Source: Foetidibacter luteolus
Lineage (GTDB): Bacteria > Bacteroidota > Bacteroidia > Chitinophagales > Chitinophagaceae
Direction of reading: 5' to 3'
DNA length: 64,000 nucleotides
Assembly: GCF_009650435.1 (NCBI RefSeq)
Contig: NZ_VVIP01000073.1
Location: forward strand, 1-64,000
The notes under the pieces were generated by a model. The model had not been told where the DNA came from. It ran no database searches and saw only the letters and a list, made by a program, of their open reading frames with translations. Every line of letters starts with the position of its first letter. The stretch's first letter is position 1. Position numbers and translations under genes: made by a program. Shown here in pieces: positions 43,393 through 52,336 of this stretch.

Positions 43393-45006
43393 ATGAAAAA
43401 GCTACTCACCTCACTGTTATCATTAAGCATAGTATCGCTTGTTTTGGCCCAGCCTTCCCTGCAGGTTACCACCGCTAATGGCGTGTTAGAAGGTGTTGAT
43501 GAATCTGGCACACGTGCGTTTAAAGGAATTCCTTTTGCACAACCTCCGGTGGGCGAACTCCGTTGGCGGGAGCCGATGCCGCCTAAAAACTGGAGCGGCA
43601 TACGCAAAGCAGATAAATTCGGCCCTCGGGCTATGCAGCGACCTATTTTCGGCGACATGAATTTCCGCTCCAACGGCATGAGTGAAGACTGTCTTTACCT
43701 GAATGTGTGGACGCCTGCAAAGTCAGCCAGCGAAAAATTGCCCGTACTGGTTTACTTCTATGGCGGCGGCCTGGTGGCCGGCGACGGCTCCGAGCCACGC
43801 TATGATGGCGAAAGCATGAGCCGCCGCGGCATCGTTACCGTCACTGTTAACTACCGGCTTACCGTTTTTGGCTTTTTTGCACACCCCGAGCTTACCAAAG
43901 AATCTCCCAACCATGCTTCCGGCAACTATGGCCTGCTTGACCAATATGCCGCGTTGAAATGGGTGCAACAAAATATTGCCGCCTTTGGCGGAGACCCCCA
44001 ACGGGTTACCATTGCCGGCGAATCTGCGGGCTCTTTCTCCGTAAGTGCGCAAATGGCTTCGCCGCTGTCAAAAAACCTGGTAGCAGGCGCTATTGGCGAG
44101 AGTGGTTCCCTGCTGGGCTCACGGTCGCCTACGCCCCTTAGCGAAGCGGAAAAATTGGGGGAGAAGTTTGCCACGGCTGCCGGCGCCGGTTCACTCGCAG
44201 CATTGAGAGCGATGTCCGCAGAAGCGGTGCTGGAAGTAACAGCCAAACCCGATTTTGGCCGCTTTCCCGTAACGGTAGATGGTTATTTCTTTCCTAAATC
44301 GCCGGTGGAAATTTTTAAGGCAGGCGAGCAGGCCCATGTGCCATTGCTGGTAGGCTGGAACTCCCAGGAAATGGGCAGCGGCGCTTTACTGGGGCAGGAA
44401 AAACCTTCCAAAGCCAGCTTTACCGCAGCCGTAAACAAGATCTATCCAAACAATGCTGCTGACATATTAAAACATTATAACCCTGCAACAGACGAAGAGG
44501 CGGAACAGGCTGCAACTGATTTGGCGGGAGACCGTTTTATCGGGTTCAGCACCTGGAAATGGAGTGATTTGCAGAACCAGACAGGCGGTAAACCTGTCTA
44601 TCGTTACCTGTATGCACGTCCAAGACCGGCGATGCGTGCCGAAATGGGCAACGCGGTAGCCGGGCTGGCGGGTGGTGTTATCAAAAGCGCCGAACCTGCA
44701 GTAAAGCCGGCACCGCCAGCGAAAGGTGCGGTGCACTCCGCCGAAATAGAATATGCTTTGGGCAACCTGCCCACCAACCGGGTGTATGACTGGCAACCGG
44801 AAGATTTTAAGGTTTCGGAAATCATCCAGGCCTTCTTTGCCAACTTTATCAAAACAGGTAATCCCAATGGTTACGGTGTGCCGGAATGGTCGCCTGTAAA
44901 GAGTGGCGGCCCTGCGCAGGTAATGCACATCAACGTAAACAGCCAGCAACAAACCGAAAAAAACAGGGACCGCTACCTGGCGCTGGATAAAATAAACATG
45001 AACTAA
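43393..45006 (+). CDS. secreted type B carboxylesterase
   Basis: A 537-residue carboxylesterase of the type B (acetylcholinesterase-like) family. Signal peptide MKKLLTSLLSLSIVSLVLAQ. The nucleophile Ser is in TIAGESAGSFS, the oxyanion hole is YFYGGGLVAG, EDCLYLNVW marks the family, and GAVHSAEIEYALGNL carries the catalytic His. It hydrolyses esters in the periplasm; acyl or feruloyl esters of polysaccharides are common substrates but the exact one is unknown. Length is normal. No operon partner; it lies inside the accessory region but has ordinary base composition. Confidence 0.92.
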   Translation: MKKLLTSLLSLSIVSLVLAQPSLQVTTANGVLEGVDESGTRAFKGIPFAQPPVGELRWREPMPPKNWSGIRKADKFGPRAMQRPIFGDMNFRSNGMSEDCLYLNVWTPAKSASEKLPVLVYFYGGGLVAGDGSEPRYDGESMSRRGIVTVTVNYRLTVFGFFAHPELTKESPNHASGNYGLLDQYAALKWVQQNIAAFGGDPQRVTIAGESAGSFSVSAQMASPLSKNLVAGAIGESGSLLGSRSPTPLSEAEKLGEKFATAAGAGSLAALRAMSAEAVLEVTAKPDFGRFPVTVDGYFFPKSPVEIFKAGEQAHVPLLVGWNSQEMGSGALLGQEKPSKASFTAAVNKIYPNNAADILKHYNPATDEEAEQAATDLAGDRFIGFSTWKWSDLQNQTGGKPVYRYLYARPRPAMRAEMGNAVAGLAGGVIKSAEPAVKPAPPAKGAVHSAEIEYALGNLPTNRVYDWQPEDFKVSEIIQAFFANFIKTGNPNGYGVPEWSPVKSGGPAQVMHINVNSQQQTEKNRDRYLALDKINMN

Positions 45007-45066
45007 TCTCCCGGAACAAATGAGGTGGTTTTTATCATAAAACAGCTTCGCTGTTTAAAAATTATT

Positions 45067-45154
45067 ATGGGCCCGGCAGAGGGAACTGCCATGAGGCATC
45101 GTTGCGTCGCACTCTTGTACTTTTTGTTCGCTACGCAGCCTTTCCCGCAGGGTA
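45067..45154 (+). repeat. interspersed repeat family B, copy 6
   Basis: Full plus-oriented copy. It is preceded by CAGCTTCGCTGTTTAAAA, a segment shared with copy B7 at 55 kb, so these two copies share a longer unit. Confidence 0.82.
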
Positions 45155-45275
45155 GGGGGGATCGATTTTTATTTCACATTATTCTCTGATCCCTTCCGCA
45201 AAGTCCTTTAGCAGTAGACTTCCCGGGCAATTACTTCAGGTAGGCAGCGTGTGAGTTCAAAAGTTTTCCTACATT

Positions 45276-47207
45276 TTATGGCCCGATTGTTAAAGAGCCG
45301 GGTGGTACATGTGCACTACCATTACCATTTATCTTAAGCGATTGCAGGCGCCCCGGCTGTGTAAAGTTGAGCATACCGGCATTGCCGTTAATGATCATGG
45401 ATGAAGTGGGAGAACCGGTGAAGTTACCATTGCCGGCAACAGCGCCATTGATAGTAATGCTGTGCCCTGCAATATCCAAAGAACCATCCAGTGCCAGGGA
45501 ACCGATTACTACATCTTCATTTAGTACCGGCTGTCCGCCCGGTGGAACCGTTATATTTGCGCCAATTGCAGGAACGCAATTACAGGTCCAGTTTGCGGGA
45601 TTGTTCCAGTTTTTATTAACTTTCCCTGTCCATACGGGATTTTTTCCGGTTACGGCATCTGCTACTTTAAATAGCACCCTGCCTATTGCAACAAACCAGC
45701 CCGAATCGTTATAATATGGTTTGCCCCAAACAGAAGATATAGGCTCCGTTTGCCCGTTGTTGAATGACAGGTGGCGCTTGCTTGCGGTTCTGAAAGCGAT
45801 CTCGCCATTGTTATTAAGCAATTCCATAACACTGTTTGAGCCAAAGAAAGTTCGTTGCACGTGATTGCCAAAACTGTCCCTTACAAATAATTGCCTTTCC
45901 TTGGCTATTCCGAGCTTGGCATAGGCCACAAACTTGTTATTCACCTGGTAAACTTCATCTGTACCGAAAGATTGCTCTTCTGAAGTAATATTGCTGAGCA
46001 CCGAATCACCGGCAGGTGTTATCAGGCGCAGTTCACCAAATTCACTGGTTGATACCTGCCGGTTATATACAAAATAATTGCCGTCTGTGCGGGGCCGGTT
46101 ATTGTTTTTGCCGCTGTTAGCTGTTAAATTGGTGGTTACCCCATTTTCATACTTGTAGATATCACCATTAAAAAATGCAACTACCCCATTAGCGGCAACA
46201 CTGTTCTCTGAAGTTCCGGAATTCATCGTTACCGCTTCGCTTTCGAGTGTCGCCAGGTTTCTTCTCGTAAGCTTACTACCTGGCGCAATCCGTAGCATGC
46301 TGTCCCAAATGGCATAATCACCCGCTACCTGAATATCTGAAGTGGATCCATTCACATCCAGCGCATAAACAGAGTCCCTGTTCCAGTCATAAAGTGTGTT
46401 CGATGCTGTTCGCAACAAGGCTCCATAGGGTGTTATAAGTGCCCTGGAAACCTTCGAGTTTACGGGTATTACTGTTGACTGGCCGGTAGTTATATCAGTC
46501 ACAATTGGGTTATCAGGAAGACCATTTCCCGCTACTAAAACACGGTTATAGTTAAAATCCAGAATAGGTGTGTTGGCAACAAAATATTCAGTAAGGGTGG
46601 AGCTGCTGTCAACATAAATAGGTATATCGCTTATCGTCTCCTGGTTCTTTTTGTCAGTAATAAAAATCCATATCTCACCTCTGCGGCCGTTAGACCTGGC
46701 AAGGTCAACCGTTATGTTTAATGAATCTTTATGCTTGCCGCTGTATAGTAAGCCACTTAAGTTATAGTCACGCCATTCAATTGATACGGTGCAGATATCC
46801 AGGTCATCCCATTTTAGTACAATCGGCAGTTGTGGCCTGGCTACAGAATGAGGAAGTAATCCGGCTATTATTGTCGGCGGTTGATCAAACAAAAAGTTGA
46901 CTGTTTTTGTTTCGTGGTTATCAAATACATCTTTAGCGGTAACACTTAATTGATAAGTTCCCTGTTTTATTCCGCTTAACGAAATGCTGCCTTCAAAATA
47001 TGCCTCAGTGACGTTATATGTCAGTGTATCGGTACGATCTTTTAACGTAGCTACTACACTGGATAACTGGTAGGTGGAGCTAATGCGGGATATAATTCTA
47101 ACGTTGTTTCCGGCGGCTACCGATGTGTTCGTGTTGATTTCAATTTCCGCCGATGCATCAAATACTGATACAAGCAAAAAAATAAAAAAGAAAGTTATGG
47201 GTTTCAT
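45276..47207 (-). CDS. secreted protein with C-terminal stalk-like domain, no T9SS tail
   Basis: A 643-residue secreted protein of unknown role. Signal peptide KPITFFFIFLLVSVFDASA. Residues about 20-150 are immunoglobulin-like domains, 190-500 resemble a propeller-like repeat region (NNRPRTDGNYFVYNR, GNYFVYNRQV and similar), and 515-640 carry WTGKVNKNWNNPANW, a domain common in Bacteroidota secreted proteins, followed by beta-helix-like strands (GSLALDGSLDIAGHSITIN). Such proteins usually end in a T9SS sorting domain; this one ends at GSLTIGP without it. Whether the tail has been lost cannot be seen, as the sequence after the stop does not continue the frame. Confidence 0.72.
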   Translation of the reverse strand: MKPITFFFIFLLVSVFDASAEIEINTNTSVAAGNNVRIISRISSTYQLSSVVATLKDRTDTLTYNVTEAYFEGSISLSGIKQGTYQLSVTAKDVFDNHETKTVNFLFDQPPTIIAGLLPHSVARPQLPIVLKWDDLDICTVSIEWRDYNLSGLLYSGKHKDSLNITVDLARSNGRRGEIWIFITDKKNQETISDIPIYVDSSSTLTEYFVANTPILDFNYNRVLVAGNGLPDNPIVTDITTGQSTVIPVNSKVSRALITPYGALLRTASNTLYDWNRDSVYALDVNGSTSDIQVAGDYAIWDSMLRIAPGSKLTRRNLATLESEAVTMNSGTSENSVAANGVVAFFNGDIYKYENGVTTNLTANSGKNNNRPRTDGNYFVYNRQVSTSEFGELRLITPAGDSVLSNITSEEQSFGTDEVYQVNNKFVAYAKLGIAKERQLFVRDSFGNHVQRTFFGSNSVMELLNNNGEIAFRTASKRHLSFNNGQTEPISSVWGKPYYNDSGWFVAIGRVLFKVADAVTGKNPVWTGKVNKNWNNPANWTCNCVPAIGANITVPPGGQPVLNEDVVIGSLALDGSLDIAGHSITINGAVAGNGNFTGSPTSSMIINGNAGMLNFTQPGRLQSLKINGNGSAHVPPGSLTIGP

Positions 47208-47573
47208 GAGATTTGAGTTGAAATAAAGATTTGTTCCCTAAAATAGGCAATTTTTGTGCCCGGCGATATCAGGCAATATTTTGGGCAACATTGTATCAGT
47301 TGTAATTTAAGGCTTAAAAAATAGCACAAAGCTGAGGTGTTTATTGCCACGGTGGTTGCCGGCCAGTATCTGATGATTAGCAGACCAACAAGGACAATAA
47401 CATTTTAATTGAACTGCGCATGCTTTTCAACCTTTCGCTGTAATTACAACTGCTTTTTTGCTTCCCAATAGATTTTGTGATAATTTGTTATGTATTGTGC
47501 CAAGGGTAAAGCGCAAGAACAAAGGGCCATTGTTGCGTAGGTTGGGTAAATGATTATTTTAAAATTTTATTTT
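47208..47573. other. intergenic region, 366 bases, AT-rich, no gene seen
   Basis: Upstream of both the secreted protein and the TIR-pYEATS gene (divergent). AT-rich with no repeat-family member or clear hairpin. Confidence 0.5.
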
Positions 47574-48422
47574 ATGCCAGGGAAGTTTGATGTATTCATC
47601 AGTTACAACCATAAAGACCAAATTGCCGTTAGAAAGATTGTTAAGCGATTAAAGGAGCATAGAATTAATGTTTGGTTTGATGAAGAGATAAATCCAGGTC
47701 AATCATGGCAAAGTCAATTGGAGATGCTGTTAGAAGAAATTCCTTCAGTAGCTATCATAATTGGAAGCGAAATAGGAAAGTGGCATAGTTTTGAAATGCG
47801 GGTGGTAATTGACGAATCTATTAACAGGGGAATACCGGTTATACCTGTTTTGATAAAAGGCAACGAGCCCGACATAAAGCTTCCGATTTTCCTCCGGCAA
47901 TTTATGTGGGTAGACTGCAGGGATGGAATCTCCAAAGAAAATCTCGCCAGAATTATTCAGGGAATAACGGGAAAAAGGTTAAAACAAATGAAAAGAGTCA
48001 ATTATGTTTCTCCTAAAACATTAGATCTGAGTATTAAATCCAGCCTTAAAAAAAGGGGTGCAAAAATACCTTACAGAATAGTTGGGGATGAGGCTGCTGG
48101 ATATGAACATTACCCGTTAAGGATTGCTCTGGATGGGCCGCGACAGGTTCTGGACAGTATTACCGAAGTGGAATATAAGCTTCACAAGGCATTTAAACGG
48201 CCACGCCGCCTTACTTCTGACCGCGTAAATAAATTTGCTATTGAAATTTGGGCTTATGGCGGTTTTGAAATGTCGGCAATTGTTCACTTTGACAATGGGG
48301 CATTAGCAAGATTACAGTATGAGGTTGTTTTGGAATTGCCGGATGACGACGGAACTAATTATGTAGTTGATAAGTCTAAAATAGGCGAAAGTATATTTGA
48401 GGGGTGTGATTTGCCTGGATAA
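47574..48422 (+). CDS. TIR domain fused to a prokaryotic YEATS (pYEATS) domain
   Basis: A 282-residue protein. The N-terminal TIR domain (residues about 3-145) begins KFDVFISYNHKDQIAVRKIV, continues WFDEEINPGQSWQSQLEML with a Glu in the usual NADase loop, and SVAIIIGSEIGKWHSFEM. The C-terminal part (about 165-275) reads as a YEATS-type beta-sandwich: the conserved YPLRIALDGP, VEYKLHKAFKRP, and the strand pair IEIWAYGGFEMSAIVHF. YEATS domains recognise acylated lysines in eukaryotes; prokaryotic ones occur in conflict proteins. The likely role is a sensor-effector: the YEATS part senses, the TIR part consumes or signals through NAD+. The base composition is more AT-rich than the flanks. Start set at MPGKFDVF. 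Confidence 0.85.
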   Translation: MPGKFDVFISYNHKDQIAVRKIVKRLKEHRINVWFDEEINPGQSWQSQLEMLLEEIPSVAIIIGSEIGKWHSFEMRVVIDESINRGIPVIPVLIKGNEPDIKLPIFLRQFMWVDCRDGISKENLARIIQGITGKRLKQMKRVNYVSPKTLDLSIKSSLKKRGAKIPYRIVGDEAAGYEHYPLRIALDGPRQVLDSITEVEYKLHKAFKRPRRLTSDRVNKFAIEIWAYGGFEMSAIVHFDNGALARLQYEVVLELPDDDGTNYVVDKSKIGESIFEGCDLPG

Positions 48423-48669
48423 TTCTTAGCCGGCATTCCGACAGAGCAGCCGGCACAAGGCTAACGCATGAGTCTTGCGCTAGCATTATCAATCGACATT
48501 CTTGAGAGAATGGGGGACTAATTGCGGAGAAGCGCTTCGGTTGAGCACTGTGCGGAAACTAAATAAACTATAACGACTCATTCATCCAACAAATTGACAA
48601 AGTATTTTATTCAACCTCAGAGATTTAATCTTAGCCCTTGCTAACAATAATGCTGGTATTTAGCTACCT

Positions 48670-49281
48670 CTACATGTTATTAGCCTTCTTATCTTCAATA
48701 ATCATGAGGTTGGTATTATGTGTCTTCACCAGGAAGTCTTTAAATGATTTATAACGGTTTGCTCCCGGTTTCCAGTTTGCATATTCCAAAACCTCCCATT
48801 CCAAGTTGTGTTTTATTACAGGATTAAGAAAGATGCACATTCCATCGTACCAATTCGAAATTTTCAGACTTTGCTTCAAGTATTGATGTCTATATCTCGC
48901 CGAATCCTGATTTTCATCATAACAGGCATATTCTTCATCTGAAATGTCTATATCAAAGTCATACTCAAGCCAAACACTATCTTCTGTTTGTATTGCCCAG
49001 TCTATTTGCTGTATAGGAAGTAAATTATCTAAAAAGAAAGAAGTGTAACTAAAGCCATTTGAGATTAGCAAGAATTGTTTATAGGAGGGAGGAAGATTTG
49101 TGCCAAGCAACTTTTCTTTAGCTTTAATTTGCAGTTTAGTTGCTGGTGGATAACCAAGCCATTTGCTTTCTGCTGCCTCCCTGCTTAAAACACCTCTTTC
49201 AATCATTACCTCAATATACTGCGCATCATTCTCCACAAAAAAATCATTATTAACTTTTTCAAGAAGTTGTTTCACATTCAT
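48670..49281 (-). CDS. SMI1/KNR4 (SUKH) family protein
   Basis: A 203-residue protein of the SMI1/KNR4, or SUKH, superfamily. The motif block is LGTNLPPSYKQFLLISNGFSY (residues about 63-83, the W-x-LP-Y-L-NG pattern), preceded by WLGYPPATKLQI and followed by ISNWYDGMCIFLNPV. SUKH proteins are immunity proteins in contact-dependent toxin systems or act in defence islands; they do not have enzymatic activity. AT-rich, cytoplasmic, transcribed against its neighbours. No toxin gene is adjacent, so it may be an orphan or serve the TIR/SLOG genes. Confidence 0.82.
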   Translation of the reverse strand: MNVKQLLEKVNNDFFVENDAQYIEVMIERGVLSREAAESKWLGYPPATKLQIKAKEKLLGTNLPPSYKQFLLISNGFSYTSFFLDNLLPIQQIDWAIQTEDSVWLEYDFDIDISDEEYACYDENQDSARYRHQYLKQSLKISNWYDGMCIFLNPVIKHNLEWEVLEYANWKPGANRYKSFKDFLVKTHNTNLMIIEDKKANNM

Positions 49282-49542
49282 ATGTTAGGGCTAATTAAAT
49301 CAAAGCAATTTACTACAAACGCATGCTGCGTTGAATACCGTTCTCTGAATATAAATGTTTTATTGCTATCCAGGGTTTATTTTAAAACTCCTCCATAATA
49401 ATGAATTTGAAAGCCGTGAACAAGTTACCCCCCGCTGCCTTAACATTGATACATTAGACGCTGTTTTTTTTATAGTCACTGAATAGCATCCTTTTCACCA
49501 ACTTTGCTTAAGCAACGCATTCACATCCTTCAACCGCACGTT

Positions 49543-50574
49543 ATGAGAAACATACGCATTTGCATTTATGGTGGTACAGACCTTAAAGGAGCCCCTGTTC
49601 CGTTTATTTCGGAGCTTGCTTACAGCATTTTAAAAACAAGAGATGATGCGGTTATCGTTACAGGTGGCTTTCGCTTTTCCCACGATACACCCGAAGCCAT
49701 ATCAACGGATGTTGCCGCTTTGCGTGGCGCACAAAAGTTCGCGGCAGAGCAGGGCATAAGCCTAAAAGAATGTTTTGAAGCATGGATACCGGAGCCGGCT
49801 CTTGATAACAGGAGAGACGAAGAGGGTGTTGAAAGAATGAGCGATGCTGATGGCATTACCACACGCACAATGGCTGGCCGCACACCATTGGGCAGAAGGT
49901 TGGCCATGGTGGCCGCTATGAACCTTGTTATTACCATTTCCGGTAGAAAACATACAGAAGTGGTTATTGAGCAGGCGCTGGAGCTTGGTGTTCCTGTTTT
50001 TCCTGTACCATTTGCAGGCGGCGATTCAAAAACTGCGCTGAACAGGCACAGGGCCCGCATAGAATCTGCTTTTGAGCCGGGCGCACTTGAAAAATGCCTG
50101 TCGCAATTAGAAGCAACCATCCAGACCGATATATCAGCGGCGGCTTCTGCCGTTGTATCCCTGATAGCCACCGCAAGATTTGGAAAGTGCCTTGTGCTTT
50201 GCCCTTTCGATGATGTTCATAAAACCATTTATGAATCTATCATAGAGCCCGAAATAAGAAAACACATGATTCCGCTGCGGCTTGATCTTCTTCCTGTCAG
50301 CAATGCAATATCCAGCAACTTTGCAGACGCTATCCAAACATCACTCGGGGTAATTGTTGATATTACCGTGGCCAACGACAATGTAATGTATGAAATAGGT
50401 TATGCACATGCATTAAAGATGGTACCGCTTATCTACACCCGTGAAGCAAGCCGGCTTGCAGACCTCCCGGTGTATCTCCGTACATTAAACATTAAGCTGG
50501 TATCTGACAAAACACCACTACAACAAATACTATCTGAATACATTGAATCTATAAGGCCGCGGCGTTCTGTGTAA
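49543..50574 (+). CDS. SLOG domain fused to a nucleoside 2-deoxyribosyltransferase-like domain
   Basis: A 343-residue fusion. Residues about 3-180 are a Rossmann-type SLOG/LOG-like nucleotide-binding domain: RICIYGGTDLKG, AVIVTGGFR, and ELGVPVFPVPFAGGDS near its end. Residues about 210-330 have the NDT-like (deoxyribohydrolase) fold: CLVLCPFDDVHK, SLGVIVDITVANDNVMYEI with the Glu of YEIGYAHAL, and MVPLIYTREA. SLOG domains bind nucleotide-derived second messengers, and NDT-like domains cleave N-glycosidic bonds of nucleosides, so an effector that is switched on by a TIR-made signal is plausible. No membrane segment. The start is the Met of MRNIRICIYGG; upstream codons do not match. Confidence 0.82.
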   Translation: MRNIRICIYGGTDLKGAPVPFISELAYSILKTRDDAVIVTGGFRFSHDTPEAISTDVAALRGAQKFAAEQGISLKECFEAWIPEPALDNRRDEEGVERMSDADGITTRTMAGRTPLGRRLAMVAAMNLVITISGRKHTEVVIEQALELGVPVFPVPFAGGDSKTALNRHRARIESAFEPGALEKCLSQLEATIQTDISAAASAVVSLIATARFGKCLVLCPFDDVHKTIYESIIEPEIRKHMIPLRLDLLPVSNAISSNFADAIQTSLGVIVDITVANDNVMYEIGYAHALKMVPLIYTREASRLADLPVYLRTLNIKLVSDKTPLQQILSEYIESIRPRRSV

Positions 50575-50633
50575 GTGCCCTCTTTACCTGTACAGGTGCT
50601 CTTTATTAATGTGGTAAGCAATAATACCCGCGT

Positions 50634-50715
50634 AAAAGTCGCCCAATGAACAGAACGATGAAGTGCTTGCGACGCAACCTGGATGCCATGAAAAGCCGGA
50701 CGCTGGTATCCCGAA
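50634..50715 (+). repeat. interspersed repeat family C, copy 3
   Basis: Plus-oriented: AAAGTCGCCCAATGAACAG, CGATGAAGTGCTTGCGACGC, CATGAAAAGCCGG. It closes the accessory region between the SLOG gene and the AraC gene. Confidence 0.65.
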
Positions 50716-50747
50716 AATTCATAGCACGACAATCATATTTTTTGTTG

Positions 50748-51629
50748 TTATGCTGTAGCCCGGGCAAAACCAACTGTTTCCCTGTACAATTGCGGAGATA
50801 CGTCTGCATTTACTTTAAAAAACCGGCTGAAATAATATTCATCTTCATAACCCAGTTCCCAGGCAATTTCTTTTACTGTTTTGTTGGTGAGATATAATTC
50901 TCTTTTCGCTTCAATAATGATGCGCTCATTGATAAGGCTGCTGAGTGTTTTATTGAAATGCGACCTGGTCATTTTTGCCAGTGCTTTTGGCGAGATGTAC
51001 AACAGTTCCGCATAATCTGCAGGCGAATGTTTTGTTTTAAAATTTGCTTCAATAGCATCTTTTAATTTTTGCAGAATAAAGGGTTCTTTATCATCCTTTA
51101 CTGATTCCGCGGCTGTAGGTTGCTGCTGTATTTTTAAGCGTGCCGCGGTTATTAAAAATATCTTCAGGTAAGAAACAAGTAATTCATGTTGTGCAAGTTC
51201 AGGCTTTTGCATTTCAGTTTTTATCTGGTCAGCAAGCATCCTGAACGTGGCGGCTGAACTTTCATCTACGGCTACAAAAGGGGGTTGATAAATATTGTTG
51301 TACAATAAACCATTGCCGGATATTTCCTTGTGATGTTTGTAAATACAAAAGAAGTCAGAGTGAAAATAAACAGCAATGCCTTTTATTGCTGAACCTGCAG
51401 AAAACATATATGGCTGATAAGGCGAAAAAGCAAACAAACTGTTCGCTGCAAAATCGTAATCAGAAAAATCCGCCTTTAGTTTGCCGTCACCATCAGTAAC
51501 CCATATAAGGGCGAAATAATTATTGCGCTGAATATGGTCAAAAAAGCTGTTGTCTTCAAACTCCAGGTATTTGAAAGCGAGGTTGCCATTCTGTGGATTT
51601 ACAAGCGTAAAAGTTGATTGTGTGTACAT
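50748..51629 (-). CDS. AraC-family transcriptional regulator
   Basis: A 293-residue regulator. The C-terminal 100 residues form the AraC double helix-turn-helix: SPADYAELLYISPKALAKM is the first motif, and VKEIAWELGYEDEYYFSRFF with KVNADVSPQLYR the second. The N-terminal 160 residues are a cupin-like sensor domain of unknown ligand. The start at MYTQSTFTLV is preferred over an upstream Met 30 bases earlier; either is possible. It follows the PNPOx-like gene with 48 bases between and on the same strand, so the operon AhpD-like, small protein, PNPOx-like, AraC is likely self-regulated. Confidence 0.85.
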   Translation of the reverse strand: MYTQSTFTLVNPQNGNLAFKYLEFEDNSFFDHIQRNNYFALIWVTDGDGKLKADFSDYDFAANSLFAFSPYQPYMFSAGSAIKGIAVYFHSDFFCIYKHHKEISGNGLLYNNIYQPPFVAVDESSAATFRMLADQIKTEMQKPELAQHELLVSYLKIFLITAARLKIQQQPTAAESVKDDKEPFILQKLKDAIEANFKTKHSPADYAELLYISPKALAKMTRSHFNKTLSSLINERIIIEAKRELYLTNKTVKEIAWELGYEDEYYFSRFFKVNADVSPQLYRETVGFARATA

Positions 51630-51677
51630 ATCCGAATAATGCTTTTTAAACCTTTGCATAAAAGTACTTTGCCAACA

Positions 51678-52304
51678 TCATTTCTGTTGCTGTTTCAACT
51701 GGCTTCTCAATTCTTTTACTTCTGCTTCCAGTTTTGCAATATGGTCTCTTTGCGCCTCAAAAGCGTCCTGGATATCCTCAATCGTATAACGCGGCGTAAT
51801 GTGTTGCGGACAATTCCAGTCGTAAGCTTCTATATGCAATACCATCATTCTTTCCGGTTTAAATTTATATTCGGAAAGATTAAGCTGGTTGTACAGGCCG
51901 GGGTTGTCTTTTAACTCTACCACTTCGGCTTTTGCCAGTATCTTCAACCTTGTTCTCGAAGGATAATCCACCATGATCAATGCAACATTATTATTGCCGG
52001 CAATGTTGCCAACAGAAATGTATTGCATGTTTCCCCTGAAATCTATAAAGCCAATACGCTTTGCATCCAGCACCTTTACAAACCCTTTCGGCCCGCCACG
52101 GTGTTGTATGTACGGAAAATCATTTTCTCCTATGCTGGCCATGTAAAAGCTGTCCCGCTCAGCAATAAACCTTACTTCATGCTCCGTTAACCCATCTACA
52201 TATTTTTCCCTTTCCATCCTGGCATAACTTGACCTGCTGCCATATTTTTCCTGCAGGGCTTTTACCGTGTCAGTAAAAGCCAGTGCTCCAAAATTTTTTG
52301 CCAT
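51678..52304 (-). CDS. pyridoxamine 5'-phosphate oxidase-like flavoprotein
   Basis: A 208-residue split-barrel protein of the pyridoxamine 5'-phosphate oxidase-like superfamily. Features are FIAERDSFYMASIGENDFPY (N-terminal barrel strands), HRGGPKGFVKVLD, FIDFRGNMQYISVGNIAG and SRTRLKILAKAEV, which binds FMN in relatives. A C-terminal coiled tail (HIAKLEAEVKELRSQLKQQ) extends it, an unusual addition. Such proteins reduce flavins or F420-type cofactors or guard against oxidants. Cytoplasmic. It lies 33 bases downstream of the small protein. Confidence 0.83.
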   Translation of the reverse strand: MAKNFGALAFTDTVKALQEKYGSRSSYARMEREKYVDGLTEHEVRFIAERDSFYMASIGENDFPYIQHRGGPKGFVKVLDAKRIGFIDFRGNMQYISVGNIAGNNNVALIMVDYPSRTRLKILAKAEVVELKDNPGLYNQLNLSEYKFKPERMMVLHIEAYDWNCPQHITPRYTIEDIQDAFEAQRDHIAKLEAEVKELRSQLKQQQK

Positions 52305-52336
52305 AACAATTTTTTTCTGCCGTGCAATTTTGCCCG

